NCBI GenBank assembly: GCA_051453625.1
Contig: JBOZIK010000001.1
Span: 200,242,780 to 200,306,779 of the forward strand
Source of the DNA: Welwitschia mirabilis
Lineage: Eukaryota; Gnetophyta; Gnetopsida; Welwitschiales
Length of the DNA stretch: 64,000 bases
Direction of reading: 5' to 3'
Under the pieces are notes generated by a model. It did not search any database. It was not told the origin of the DNA and saw nothing but the letters and a program-made list of their open reading frames with translations. The position numbers and the translations under genes were made by a program. Below are positions 50,561 through 62,793 of the stretch, piece by piece. The first letter of the stretch is position 1, and each line of letters begins with the position of its first letter.

Positions 50561-50689
50561 TTCAATTTTAGTAAAATCACTAAACCTTTGGGTAATCTTC
50601 TACAAAAGGATGTGGAATATGAATGGACTGAGGAATATCAAAATGCCTACTAAACCTTAAAAGATAAACTTTAATCAGCACCTATTTTG

Positions 50690-51090
50690 CAAGGGCCAAA
50701 TTGAATAAGACCATTTTACATTATGATTAAGGCATCTAAACAAGCTGTGGGAGTAGTTTTAGAATAGAAAGATGAAGATAATAAATCTTATACCATTGCT
50801 TACATAAGTAAGAACCTCAAACTAGCTTAATGAAATTATACAATAACAGAGAAAGACTTACTAACAGTAGTAATAACATTGAAAAAATTCAGACATTATA
50901 TTTTAGATTATGAAGTGAAAGCTCATACTAACTATAGTGCAACTAGATTTCTAATGAATAAGAAAGAAGCAAACATGAGAATTATAAGATGGATATTATT
51001 AATGCAATAGTTTTATTTAAAAATTATTGATAAGAAAGGGACAAGGTATGTTATAGTAAATTATCTATCAAGATTAGATTTTTAGATGAA
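50690..51090 (+). pseudogene. RNase H remnant (region 1)
   Basis: Pieces across frames correspond to the RNase H domain after the RT: IKASKQAVGVVL near 50730, YTIAYISKNLKLAQ near 50795, NYTITEKDLLTVV near 50840, and HTNYSATRFLMNKK near 50925. The frame shifts at several points. Confidence 0.65.
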
Positions 51091-51289
51091 GAGTAGATTA
51101 ATATAAGAGATGAGTTTCCAAATGAGTATTTTTTTCAGGTAACCACAAATCTGTAGTATGTTGACATTGTTAACTTTCTTATAAGTAAAAGATTACCATC
51201 TTTTATGACTTACTATAAAAGAAAAAAATTATTAAGGAAGTTTAGAGATTATATTTGACATGATAAGATGTTATTCAAAGAATAAAAAG

Positions 51290-52200
51290 ATCCTGTCATC
51301 AAAAGATATATAGAGGAAAACTTACAAAGAGAAATTTTAAAGGAAGCTCATGAGGGAGAAGGAGGAGGACATTATGGTGTAAAAAGTATAAGAATGGAAA
51401 TTATCCATATGAAGTATCATTTGCCCACCATATTTAAGAATATAAACAATTATGTCCAAGGTTGTAATAAATGTTAGAGAGAAGGCACATTTGGTTAAAA
51501 GTTAGAAATTCCATAACAATGGATTTAAATCACTGAATCTTTCGATGTTTTAGGAACAGATTTTATTGGACATATTAATCCCTTATCCTTTGGAAAAAAA
51601 ATGCATTTTGGTCTATGTTAATTTCTTTACTAAATGGGCTAAGGCTAAGGTTGTGACAAATTGTTCATTCCAAATCATAGTTAACTTTTTTCTTAGAAAT
51701 ATTATCTACTAATTTGAAGCCCCCTAAAGTCTTGTATTAGATAGGAAAAATCACTTTACTAGTGAAGTTTTGAGAAGCTCTTGATCAAATCCATAAAAAA
51801 CTCTCTACTACGTATTATCCTCAATCTAATGGCCAAGCTGAAATAACTAATAGAGAACTCAATAGAATATTAACAAAGGTTATAAACAATAAGAAAACTA
51901 ATTGGACTGATAAATTAAATGAAGCTTTATGAGCTTACATAATAATTTGAAAACATATTATAGGGTTTACTTCATATGAATTAGTCTATGGGAAAAGATC
52001 TATTTTTCTAATTAAATTTAAAATAAAAACATTTAAATTGGTTAAAGAATTAAAATGTAATTTAGATATATCTCAAAAAGAATGAATAGAAAGTATGAAT
52101 ATTTTCGATGAAATAGAAAATCAACTATTCTACATAAAGAAATTATAGAATAAGAAACTAAAATATATCATGATAATGGAATCAAGAAAATAAATTTTAA
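51290..52200 (+). pseudogene. Integrase remnant, copy 1 (region 1)
   Basis: The zinc-binding start reads HEGEGGGHYGVKSI near 51350 and NYVQGCNKC near 51450, completing an HHCC-type motif. The catalytic core follows with FDVLGTDFIG near 51545 and, across a frameshift, NGQAEITNRELN near 51830. A second version of this stretch lies beyond the following gap. Confidence 0.8.
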
Positions 52201-52224
52201 TATATGAGATTTTGTATTAATTTA

Positions 52225-52324
52225 NNNNNNNNNNNNNNNNNNNNNNNNNNNNNNNNNNNNNNNNNNNNNNNNNNNNNNNNNNNNNNNNNNNNNNNNNNNN
52301 NNNNNNNNNNNNNNNNNNNNNNNN
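52225..52324. other. Assembly gap, 100 N, inside duplicated integrase
   Basis: 100 N. Sequence after the gap returns to a point equivalent to about 51390 and repeats the integrase to the equivalent of 52224, so the gap joins two overlapping but diverged versions. Confidence 0.9.
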
Positions 52325-53350
52325 GAAGAAATAATAAGAGTAAAAATTCTTCATATGGGATATTATTAGCCCATCATATTTAGGGATGAAAAAATTTATG
52401 TTTAAGGTTGTGATAAATGTTAAAGACAAGGTACATTTAGCCAAAAGTTAGAAATTCCAAAATAATGGATTCAAATAATCAAATCTTTTGATGTTTGAGG
52501 AAGAAATTTTATTGGACCTATGTTGATTACTTCACTAAATGGGCCAAGGCAAAGGCTCTGATAAATTATTCTTCCCAACCCATAGTTAAATTTTTCTCTT
52601 AGAAATATTATCTACCAATTTAGATCCCTCTGAAGTTTTATATCTAATAGGAGAACTCACTTACTAGTGAAGTCTTTAAAAAACTTTTAACTAAGCTTGA
52701 ATTCTATCACAAATTCTCTACTGCTTATCATCCTTAATCTAATGGCCAAGCTAAAGCAACTAATACAGAGCTAATCAAATATTAACAAAAGGTTATAAAT
52801 AATAAGAAAACTAATTGAGGTAATAAATTAAATAAAACTCTATGGGCTTATAAAATAACTTAGAAACGTACTACAGGATTTACTCTATATGAATTAGTCT
52901 ATGAGAAAAGAGCTATTTTGCCAATTTAATTTAGAATAAAAACATTTAAATTAGCTAAAGAATTAAAAAATAATTTAGACACAACTTAAAAAGAATAGAT
53001 AAAAAAAATGAATATTTTAGATGAAACTAGAAAAGAAGCTCTTCTATGTAATGAGCTTATACAACAGAAAAATAAAATATATCATGATAACAGAATCAGG
53101 AAACAAATTTTAATATAAAAGATTTTTATATTAATTTATGATTTAAAGAAAATCTATTCAAAACAAAAATATAAACAAAATTGGCTAGGATCCTATGCCA
53201 TGACAAAAATTCTAGAAAATGAAGCCATAGAAATATATGATCCTAATGAAAACATAACCTATAAAGTTAATGGACAAAGAGTAAGGATGTATTATGATTA
53301 TAAATATATGCTTACTTATTTAGAAAACCTTAATAGGATAAAAATAATAC
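52325..53350 (+). pseudogene. Integrase remnant, copy 2 (region 1)
   Basis: Repeats 51390-52224 at roughly 10% difference by eye and lacks about 40 bases present in copy 1 near 51560-51610. It then continues past the end of copy 1 with codons such as KQKYKQNWLGSYAM near 53170 and VNGQRVRMYYDYKY near 53270, the C-terminal end of Athila-like integrase. Stops throughout. Confidence 0.75.
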
Positions 53351-53577
53351 TTCTACTCTATCTCTAAAATAAACTCCAAAATTAGATACTAAAAGTACAT
53401 GTTATTTCTTTAAAGTTTATTAAGTCTACTAATTTACCAAGTTATTTAAGCTAAATGAAATGATTATAAAACAAGAAGTTGATAAGTTTTTAATAAGAAA
53501 TTATGCATTGTTTTTATTAAGAAAATTGAGGAGACACATTTCACCACATAACAAAATACCTTCTTAGTATCATTTGA

Positions 53578-53605
53578 AGGGGAGGGGGAGAGGGGGGAAG
53601 GGGGA
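53578..53605 (+). other. Long G-rich purine tract
   Basis: A purine-only tract of G runs separated by single or paired A (GGGGAGGGGGAGAGGGGGGAA...). It resembles an extended polypurine tract but lies about 190 bases before the LTR start rather than next to it. Four or more G runs could fold as a G-quadruplex. It is the most G-rich spot in the window. Confidence 0.6.
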
Positions 53606-53795
53606 ATTAAGCATTACAATGTTTTACCACAAGTGTACTAGGGCAAATATTCCTAAGAGGGGCCTTTGGCAGTGTATATGGTAGCTATGAGAATTACACT
53701 GAGGGTTTAGTTGGTCACGATCTAGACATATTTATAAAAAAGAAATAGAAAAATGCATAGATTCTATGGGTTCTTATTTCTCTAATAGTAATTAC

Positions 53796-55087
53796 TAATG
53801 CACTACCAAATTGTGTGTATTTGATGAGGTATTATGAGTTATTTAATAGGACATTTATACAAGTTTAAATGTAATTCTAATGATTATAAAGAGTTGATGG
53901 AATGAGAGTTGATGGAATAATCATAGAAACATGCAATTCTTAACATATTTAGAGGCATTTTAGGCATATTTTAATACTCAGTGCTTTGGAGAAATATCAA
54001 TGATGCAAAAGGATGATTTCTCTTAAGCTAGAAATATAAGGAAGACTATCATTCCCACTATCATCCTCAAAATAGGCAAGATAGTAATAATTTAGTAGCT
54101 ATTTGGAATGATGATGTGGATTAGAGCTAGGAGCTAATGAGCCCTTTTTATAAAGAGGTGCCATCCCCAGTGTTATCCCCCCTAACTGCAAGATGACAAC
54201 ACATCTAAAGCTAACTATGAGGCTAATTGTGAAGCTATAAAATAATGACTCATCCATTATTATGATGTGTCATTCCAAATATCATCCCCATGATAGTTAG
54301 GACAACACTAAAATAACTTACTGACTTTCATCCATTTCATTTATTTCTTTCTCAAGATTGAGCAAATATTCTAGTGTAACTATTACACCTTGTATGATAG
54401 TTATGTTTTCCTTATTATATAAATAAAATTCTCCTTCAAGCCTTTTATTATCGTTAATACACTAAACATTTGCATGACAGTAGATCAAAGGGTGGGAGAT
54501 GCATCTTGAGGAGTTGTAGAGAGATATCTCTTTAGTGTTGGACTGTGCATCCTCCATTAAGATGTGGCTGCTTTATAACCTGGATGCTGATTTGATTAAT
54601 ATTAATTATGTTTCTCTTTTATTTCTTTAATACTTTACATATCCATTATGGTTTATGTTATACTTAATTCATTAACAATTTCACTTACAACATAGGTCTT
54701 AAGGACAACCTTTGTTAAGGTTGATAATATTAGTTTAGATGCATTTTTTGCATTACATTCTATTCAACTTAGTTAATAGCTTAAGTTAGTCTTAGTTAGT
54801 GATAGTTTCCCTAGATGATTTGGGTTATATAAGACCAATCTTCCTAATAACTCGATTTGGTAATTAGATAGATATTCATCTAGATTCAGTCACATTTACA
54901 TTACATTAAGTGTATATTTTCTCACATCATTACATTAAGTTTAATAGGATACAATATCGTCTATGAAAATAAATTTTCCTTTTTCTCTCACATGTCTTCA
55001 ATGGATTTATGAACTTTGGATCCCTCCCATCTGTGATCGATAGGATTAATTAAGATGTAAAGGTTTGTAAAATTATGCATTACTACA
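53796..55087 (+). repeat. Athila-like LTR between the two internal regions (1292 bp)
   Basis: Matches the sequence starting at 62794 (CACTACCAAATTGTGTGTAT; TTTAATACTTTACAT; AACCTTTGTTAAGGTTGA). It starts TAATGCACTACC (expected TG) and ends CA at 55086-55087. A primer-like site follows at 55091, so this is the 5' LTR of internal region 2. It may also be the 3' LTR of region 1, since the sequence before it is of the same family. Confidence 0.85.
54417..54425 (+). promoter_or_regulatory. LTR TATA box
   Basis: TATATAAAT in the middle of the LTR, conserved as TATAAATA at 63581-63588 in the next LTR and followed in both by CTCC-TTCAA-CC type sequence. Probably the old U3 promoter. Confidence 0.55.
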
Positions 55088-55090
55088 TCT

Positions 55091-55107
55091 TGGCATCATT
55101 GATAGGA
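55091..55107 (+). other. Decayed primer-binding site, tRNA-Asp type
   Basis: TGGCATCATTGATAGGA lies three bases after the LTR. The Athila-group primer site, complementary to tRNA-Asp, is TGGCGCCGTTGCCGGGG. The differences are almost all C-to-T or G-to-A changes, as expected from deamination of methylated cytosines. Confidence 0.7.
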
Positions 55108-56376
55108 AAGGCTGCTAAGGAGTAAGAGGATTATCATTGCTCAGATGAGTACATTAGATTTCAATTTGGATATTTATCTATAATGATACATTCTTAGTTA
55201 GAATTGTAGGTTTGTTTCTATAATTTCTATTTTTCATAGATTTAATAAGTACTATAATCCCCTCGATTTTTGAATTTATTTTCTTTCTATAATTTTTTTT
55301 GGTAGCAGTAATAAAATAACTATCATCCTCATGAAAAAATGGATGATAGTTTGATTTTTTTATTATGGAAATTTTCACTAATTTTAGCAATACTCTTATT
55401 TTTTATCATTATTCCTTGTGTTGTTGCCATAACTAGACAGATGACTATTAGTTATTTTTTATTTTATTTTTATTATTTTTATCTAAATTATGCTATGATA
55501 TGGTTAATTTGGAAAATAAATATCAAAGATAAAGGCTATTTATAGAAGATAATATTAGAGAAGGATTTGTCAACTTCAAATTAGAATCAAGTATGTAATC
55601 CCCAGGTGCATACAATATCCTTCTGAGTTTATTTCTTTCAAATCTAATTCTTTGAAAGAAAATTTTTTAGAAAATAATTTAGAAAAAGATAGTTTTAAAA
55701 TATTAAATACTATGAAAAAATAGAATAATTCATAGGGTTTTCAACTGCTTATCCTAATGCAAATCTTATCTTTAAAGAACTAATAGCCAATAAAAGATGT
55801 AAAATAAAAATTCCTTTTGATTTATCCTAAGGACATGATGTTGAATTGAAAATTTTAAATTCTTATTCCATCTTTAGTATCAAAACAACAAGGATCTTCT
55901 CCAATACATTATTGGCATTGAACAATTAGTTCTTACCTCTATAAATAGAAAGAAAAGAATTAGTGATCATACCTATATGATTATTGTTTCCATTATGTTG
56001 AAAGAAAAGGCAAAAATAGGATTAAGAACTATGCTCCATAAGAGTATAAAAACTTGAAATCAAGTTTAATAAGCTTTCATTAAGAGATTTATGAGTGAAG
56101 CAATCATTAGGAAGAGAAAAAAGAAGTAACTAATTTTCAATAACAATCAAATGAAGCTTATGTTTTCACATATGAATATTTCTTTATCATAATCCATTCT
56201 AATTTAATAGATGCTTTGATATAAGAAGAGCTAATAGATTATTTTTATAGTGGACTAAACAACTAAATGAGTTAACTCATAGATTTCTCTTGTGATAAAG
56301 GCCTAATGAATCTTACATTAGAAAAGACTTGGAAAACATAAGAAGAACTTATTGAGGTAAGTAAAGTTGGCCAAAA

Positions 56377-57909
56377 TTGACATCAAGAGACAATCACACT
56401 ATAGGCCAAATCATCAAAGATTTAAAAGAAATAAAACAAGAAAAGGATGTCAAGAAAATAGAAACTAAATCCATAAATTTAATTAAAAACTTTACAACAA
56501 CTTTGGAGAAATATACTGAGATGATTCTGGATGCAAAATTAACAACTAAAAAGAGTGTTTTACTAACATGTGACTTACATGNNNNNNNNNNGAAGATAAC
56601 TATCACATAATCAAGGATTATCCATCACTACCAATCTATAAGGAAAGAATATATGAATAAGCTTATGCTTTTAATAAAAAATTTTTAAACTTCTAAAATC
56701 AAAACCAAAATTAATTATAGCCTAAGATGCATACACAATTTAATTTCAAACCTTTGATAATAAATCCAAAAATTTTCAAACCAATCTTCAATCATTTAAA
56801 ATTTAATTTAAAACTTTAAACTTTCAATCAAGTTCATCAAACTTTCAACAACAAAATTATTCACTCAAAAATTATAGAGATAAACTTAGGAAATCATAAG
56901 AAAAGAAAAACTTCAACATTGAGAATTTAGTAAATGTGCTCTAACAAACCATGTTAGCAAACCAAATATGATAAGGATTAGTAGCAATACAACCTCTATT
57001 AAATCCTAATAAAGTAAGAAAATATTATAAGTTTGTGACAGAAAGTGAAAATGAAATAAACACTCCTCCTTATAAAGCTTCAACATCCCAAAATAATACT
57101 AGAGATGATGAGAAAGAAGAGGAGATTGAAATATTAGAAAATTATAACTTTTCTTCTCCCTTAAATGGTAAAATTAAAAAGAAAAATTATTCTTAAGAAA
57201 TAGAAAAGAAACCAATTATCCCTTGGCTTAATAGGCTTAATACAACTTTAAATTTGAATGAATATCTTAAAACCTTAATGCAAAATGTGAGTATAGACTT
57301 GTCATTTTGGAAACTTATTCAATAAACCCCAAAACACTCTAAGTTATGAAATACCTAATAAGAAGAAAAAAAAATTGAACTCTACCTAGTAAATTTTTTT
57401 TAGCTTAATTCCTAACCAACTTAGTCTTATAAAAATATCTAAAATTTAAGGATTCAAGGACAACAACTATTAGTATCATATTAAAGGGAAACAAAATAAC
57501 TAAAAAAAAAAATTTAATTAACATTGGAGTTACTATCAACATTATGCCATTATACATTTGTAGGAGACTTGGTTTAGAAGGTAGAATAGAGCCTACTCAG
57601 ATTATTTTGAGAGTTATACAAGATTTAGTGATTTAAATTGAAGAGATATTTTACTTGATAGATGTAGTTGTAATAGAGGTTAAACATAACAGAGGTTATT
57701 CATTACTTCTAGGAAGAGCATTTTGTGCAACATCCCATTACATTATCAATACAAGAAATACGATGATGGAGTGTCACCTAGGGAATAAAAATTTTATAAT
57801 TAAAGTTTTCGATATAGCTGAGAAAGACTTAGGTGATGAATGGAATGTAGAAGATGGATTAAGCCAACTTTATTTCTGCAACATCATCCACTTGAAGAAA
57901 GATGGCTAA
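56377..57909 (+). pseudogene. Gag and protease remnant (region 2)
   Basis: The first part, 56377-56610, is an open frame starting MTSRDNHTIGQIIKDLKEIK, lysine-rich and helical. Remnants of a Cys/His knuckle continue across the gap (CDLH ... KDYPSLPIYKE). The protease part reads VTINIMPLYICRRLGLEG near 57535, with Ile where the catalytic Asp-Thr/Ser-Gly is expected. An open stretch at 57655-57909 follows, containing GYSLLLGRAFCATSHYI, the equivalent of the protease LLGRPFLAT block. Confidence 0.65.
56582..56591. other. Assembly gap, 10 N
   Basis: Ten N within the gag knuckle region. The flanks are not repeated. Confidence 0.9.
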
Positions 57910-58369
57910 AGTTACATAAACCTATACTTTATGATAATTCACTTGAAATTAAAAACTTAAAAGCTTTTGATAAATTCAACTTTGAGCATTTAGAAAATGA
58001 GAAAAAACATAACCCTTAGTCTACAAGAAAATACAATTATTAAAAGCAAATTAAAATTCACACTTTAAGGAAGGTCATCCACTACTAACGTCTAGACAAA
58101 AGTCTAAGATGATGGTTAAAATTAATGAGTCTATGACAAAAATTAAAAATCTCAATTTAAAAAATGTCCCTAGTGGATTAAAGTATATATTTTTTATAAC
58201 TATTAGAAAAAATCTTTAATAATTAATAAAAGAATTTTTTCTAAACAAGAGTCAATCTTATTATTTCTTTTAATTTCTAAAGTTAATGCATTTGCATGGT
58301 ATCATAAAGATTTATTAGTCATTCCTCACTGTATTGTTCAACCTAAAATCTATTTTGAGGAAAACTCAA

Positions 58370-59140
58370 AACTTTTTAGGCAAATGTAAACGACATTAGA
58401 TCCAATACTTACACAAGTAGATAATGATGAAATTATTGAATTAATGGATTCTGAAACAATTTACACTATATTAGATAGTAAATGGATTAGTATCTTAACT
58501 ATAGTATTGAAAAAGAATGGGAAATGAAGTGTATGCATAGATTTTAGAAAACTTAATGAAGTCATAAAGAAAGACCACTGTCCTCTATCTTTCCTTAACT
58601 AGATACTTCATAGAATTCAAGGACATGTTTTTTATTACTTTTTGAATGGATATAGTGATTATAATCAGGTTTTCATAGTTATTAAAGCCTAAGCTAAAAC
58701 CACTTTTACTTCATCTTTTAGGACATTTGCTTTTAGACAAATGCCTTTTGGAGTTTGTAATGCTCTTAGAGTTTTTCAATATGCTATGATGGATATTTTT
58801 TAGACATGTTAAAAGGCTCAATAGAAATATTTATGCATGACTTTTTAATCTTTGGAAAAATCTTTAATCAAATCTTAGAAAGATTAGAAAAAGTCTTTGA
58901 TAGATGCATAGAGTGTCACCTTCATTTAATTTNNNNNNNNNNNNNNNNNNNNNNNNNNNNNNNNNNNNNNNNNNNNNNNNNNNNNNNNNNNNNNNNNNNN
59001 NNNNNNNNNNNNNNNNNNNNNNNNNNNNNNNNATCTTTGGAAAAATCTTTAATCAAATCTTAGAAAGATTAGAAAAAGTATTTGATAGATGCATAGAGTA
59101 TCAACTTCATTTAATTTGGGAAAAAATATTACCTTTAGTT
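58370..59140 (+). pseudogene. Reverse transcriptase remnant (region 2)
   Basis: The frame reads TILDSKWISILTIVLKKNGK near 58470, CIDFRKLNEVIKKDHCPLSF near 58535, FLNGYSDYNQVFIV near 58635 where the first catalytic Asp is Asn, and FRQMPFGVCNA near 58735. Near 58825 it reads EIFMHDFLIFGK, with His-Asp in place of Asp-Asp. A 100-N gap then repeats the next 85 bases. Confidence 0.85.
58933..59032. other. Assembly gap, 100 N, flanked by an 85-bp repeat
   Basis: The 85 bases before the gap (58848-58932) recur immediately after it (59033-59117) with about four differences. Confidence 0.9.
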
Positions 59141-59249
59141 GATAATGGAATATTTTTAGATTATCACATTTCTAAAAGAGAAATTAAAATGGACCTCAAT
59201 AAAGTCAGCACCATTAAAAACTTAAATCCTCTAACCAATGTTAAATAAA

Positions 59250-59830
59250 TTCAACCTTTTCTTATATATTATGATTTTTACCATAGCTTCATACAAGATT
59301 ATGCTAAAATTTATAAGTCCTTGCACTTATTACTAGAAAAAGAAGTAGAATTTGAATGGAACAAATCTTGTTAACTTGCTTTCAATACACTTAAAGAAAA
59401 AAATACTTCCGCACCCATTATAATAGGACTCAATGGGGATAAGGATTTTTGAACTAATGTGTGATGCTAGTAATATTGGTATAGGTTGATTGCTTATATA
59501 GAAATATAAAAATGATTTTAAAGTCATATTTTACCATAGTAAAGCATTGTCCAAAGCTTAAACAAATTATACAAGTAATAAGAAAGAGATGTTAGCCATA
59601 ATCTTTTGCCTTAATAATCATAGATATTACCTTTTAGGCTTGCACACAAACATCTACACAGATCATGCAGTGAATAAATACTTAATGAATAAGAAGAATT
59701 CTAGTGAAAGATTAATTAGATGAATCCTTTTACTGTAATAATTCAATATCATCATTATAGATAAGAAAGGAAGATATAACAACATAGTAAATCACTTAGC
59801 ACGCCTTTCTTCTTCTGATGATGATTTTTT
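59250..59830 (+). pseudogene. RNase H remnant (region 2)
   Basis: Pieces of the RT-RNase H connection and RNase H: KEVEFEWNKSC near 59340, NTLKEKNTSAPII near 59385, MCDASNIGIG near 59458, SKALSKAQTNYTSNKKEMLA near 59540, TNIYTDHAVNKYLMNKKNS near 59650, and IDKKGRYNNIVNHLARL near 59757. Frames alternate around stops. Confidence 0.75.
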
Positions 59831-60079
59831 TATCAATGATTATTTTGTAGATAAATAACTATTTACTGTATTTTCTACTCATCGTGCTTCATGGTATGCT
59901 AATAAAATTAATTATCTTATTACTTTAAAATCACCACAAAATTGGAATCACAATTAAAAAAAATCTTTTCTCCAAAGGATAGGTAACTACAAGTGGGTAG
60001 AGCCCTATTTTTATCATAGGTGTAAGGATCAAATTATAAGAAAATGTATGCTATAATGGGAAAAATCTAATATTCTTAA

Positions 60080-60760
60080 TATTTTTCATGGTTGTATATA
60101 TAGTGAAAATTTTAGTGGTCATAAAACAACTATGAAATGTCTTCACTCTTAGTCTTTTTCAGAACTCTTTTGATTATGCTGTAAGACGCGATGCATGTCA
60201 ACATTATGGTTGCTCTTTATGCTTATAGAAAATGTTACTCAAACCTATTCTTGAGTGTAAACCTTTTGATCGTTGAGGAATTGATTTCATAGGCCCCATT
60301 AAACCACCTTATAAAGATAAAAATTACATTTTAGTGGTTGTTAATTATATGACTAAATGGGTTGAAGTAATTTCTACTTCTTTAAATGATGTTTAAAACT
60401 ATTTGTAATTTTGTTAGAAATTAAATTTTTCAATGTTTTGGCTTTTCTCAAGTAATCATTAGTGATCAAAAAACTCATTTCATTAATTATCTTTTTAGAA
60501 AACTCTTTTTATTTATTGAAATATAACATAGAGTAGCTTATGCTTATCATCCACAAACCAATGGACAAGCTAAAAATACTGATAGAGAAATTAAAAAAAA
60601 ATACTTCAAAAACTTGTTTCTACTAATAAGAAATCATAGGCTTTTAAACTTACTGATGTTCTCTAGGCTTACCATACCACTTGGCATAATTCACTTGATT
60701 TCTCACCTGATGAACTTATATACAGTAAAATCTGTATTTCTCTATTGATGTTTGTTATAA
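60080..60760 (+). pseudogene. Integrase remnant (region 2)
   Basis: The zinc-binding start is degraded (IFHGCIYSENFSGHKTTMK near 60080). The core is better preserved: GIDFIGPIKPPYKDKNYILV near 60280 with the first catalytic Asp, NYMTKWVEVIST near 60345, VIISDQKTHF near 60450 with the second Asp, and AYAYHPQTNGQAKNTDREI near 60535 leading to the Glu. Several frameshifts occur. Confidence 0.85.
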
Positions 60761-61664
60761 TTCCTATCATTATACACATTAAATTAATCTTGTAAATTAG
60801 AAGAAAATATTAAAACTTATTTAATTTAATTAGATCATTCAGATGAAAAACAGACTTGAGCTATACATCACCAACTTATTCACAAATCCTAAAATAAGTT
60901 CAAATATGATAAAAGATTAATCCACAAAAATTTTGAAACTAGTCAACTAGTTTTGTTATACAATACTAGTGTACATCTTCTACACAAAAATTTGACCTCA
61001 ATATGATTAGATCCTTAACTTATTAAGAAAGTACATACTAATGGCTCCATTAAATTTCTGACTAAACTACTAAGTAAATTTAGAAATTTAATGGACAAAG
61101 GTTAAATATATACAAGTAACTTTTTGATGTAAATGTAATAGAAGCATTAGTTTTGAAGATTCCTCTCAATAAGGAGGACTTCTTTTCTACCATTGTTTAA
61201 ATTTTCTCTTAGCTTATTCCTTTAGAGGTCATTATGATGTCAATTAATCATCTTTCAAATATGACTTATGTATTTATTTTATTCCATAACTAGCATGTAT
61301 ATGTCTATGAACTTTATTTTGAAGGAAGATGTTTGATTTCTTATATTTTTCTTAGTGATAAATGATCTTAGGCTATTTAGGTGTGTTCTCTTCTATCTTT
61401 TATATTAGTAAATTACCTTCATCTTTTAAAGTATATGATCATTTAAAATTTATCTATGGTTTATTTGATGGGAAAAAAAGGAAAATAGAAAGAAATAAGA
61501 CCATGAGGTTTTATATCTGAGATAGTTTAAAAACATGATCACCATGATACCCTACCACAAGCAGATCACAACAAATTTTCTAGAGAGAAGCCTTTGGCAG
61601 TGTGATATGGTAGCTACGAGAACTATACTAGGAGGTTAGTTGTCCATGATTTGTAGGTCCTTAC
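60761..61664 (+). other. Integrase C-terminal remnant and 3' non-coding region
   Basis: After the integrase core a few integrase-tail-like codons remain (NKFKYDKRLIHKNF near 60895). From about 61130 nothing coding is recognised. The segment at 61590-61660 matches 53668-53740 in region 1. Confidence 0.5.
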
Positions 61665-61921
61665 NNNNNNNNNNNNNNNNNNNNNNNNNNNNNNNNNNNN
61701 NNNNNNNNNNNNNNNNNNNNNNNNNNNNNNNNNNNNNNNNNNNNNNNNNNNNNNNNNNNNNNNNNNNNNNNNNNNNNNNNNNNNNNNNNNNNNNNNNNNN
61801 NNNNNNNNNNNNNNNNNNNNNNNNNNNNNNNNNNNNNNNNNNNNNNNNNNNNNNNNNNNNNNNNNNNNNNNNNNNNNNNNNNNNNNNNNNNNNNNNNNNN
61901 NNNNNNNNNNNNNNNNNNNNN
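61665..61921. other. Assembly gap, 257 N
   Basis: 257 N with unlike flanks. Long frames through it are artefacts. Confidence 0.9.
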
Positions 61922-62793
61922 TCTTGCATTTTAAATTAAATGATTTTATAATTTCTTCTACAAGAGTCTATTAGATTAGAATTTAGGATAGATAGCTATC
62001 TTCTTCATGTTCATTGTATCCATTTTTTGTTCTATTTTCTTTAGTTATTTAGTTAGTTATTTCAAAGTCATTTTTATATTTGCTTATCGTTTTAGGATCT
62101 TAACATTTATTAGTTTCCTTCTTTAATTTTCAATAGAAAGTTGATTTCTTAATTAGATAAGTTTCTTTGTAATTTTTATGATATTCATTTTCAGTTTTTT
62201 AGAGTCCTACATAGTATTTGTAATCATTTTTAGCAAGGCATATTTGTTGGGCACTGATGGACTTGTTTCAACCCACTTAGTATATTTTCATCATTTAATC
62301 TTTCCATGATTCACATTCCATATTTATCAGAATCTTCCCCAAATCTTTATTTTTTAAATATTACATGTCTAAACTAAGCTTTACACTTAATTTGTCAACT
62401 GTTAAAATTTAATTTTTACAAAATTTTGAAAAACACCCATCGTTCATCTTCTTGTTTGAACATATTAATTTTCACATGATTTCTTCTCTTCATTAGCCAA
62501 TACGGAACATATTAGTTTTTTTGGGCGAGGGTTAGATTTATTTTCATAATTTTTATACTAAAAAAATCAATTTATAAGGTCATTTTATAGCTTTTATGGG
62601 ATATAATTTTTGTGATTTCTACTTGATACACATAATGTACTACATTTTATTCTACTTTGTGATATGTTTAAAATTATTTATGAGCTTATTTTATAATTTA
62701 TAAATTAATTTTTTAAATTTAAAACAATTGGGCTCACAATTATAGTTGTTCGCTTGATTTTGTCAAGGACTAATAAGGCTAAGTGAAGGATTA
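61922..62793. other. 3' non-coding part of region 2
   Basis: AT-rich, with no gene seen. It ends with AAGGCTAAGTGAAGGATTA just before the LTR, which may be the decayed polypurine tract. Confidence 0.4.

Larger units (their letters stand above)
47096..53795 (+). mobile_element. Athila/Tat-like Ty3/gypsy internal region 1
   Basis: Plus-strand gag, protease, RT, RNase H and integrase remnants in the order of Ty3/gypsy elements. The linker AITTRSGKQ at about 48711-48737, just before the protease, is a hallmark of the Athila group. No matching 5' LTR is visible in the window. The 3' side (53.63-53.79 kb, for example GCCTTTGGCAGTGTATATGG) is shared with 61.59-61.66 kb just before the last LTR, so both internal regions belong to one family. 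All frames contain stops. Confidence 0.8.
55108..62793 (+). mobile_element. Athila/Tat-like Ty3/gypsy internal region 2
   Basis: The complete internal part between two LTRs of one family, with gag/protease (56.3-57.9 kb), RT (58.37-59.13), RNase H (59.4-59.8) and integrase (60.1-60.75) on the plus strand. A long 3' region without recognised coding (60.8-62.79 kb) separates the integrase from the LTR, which is typical of this group. All frames are broken, so the element is dead. Confidence 0.85.
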
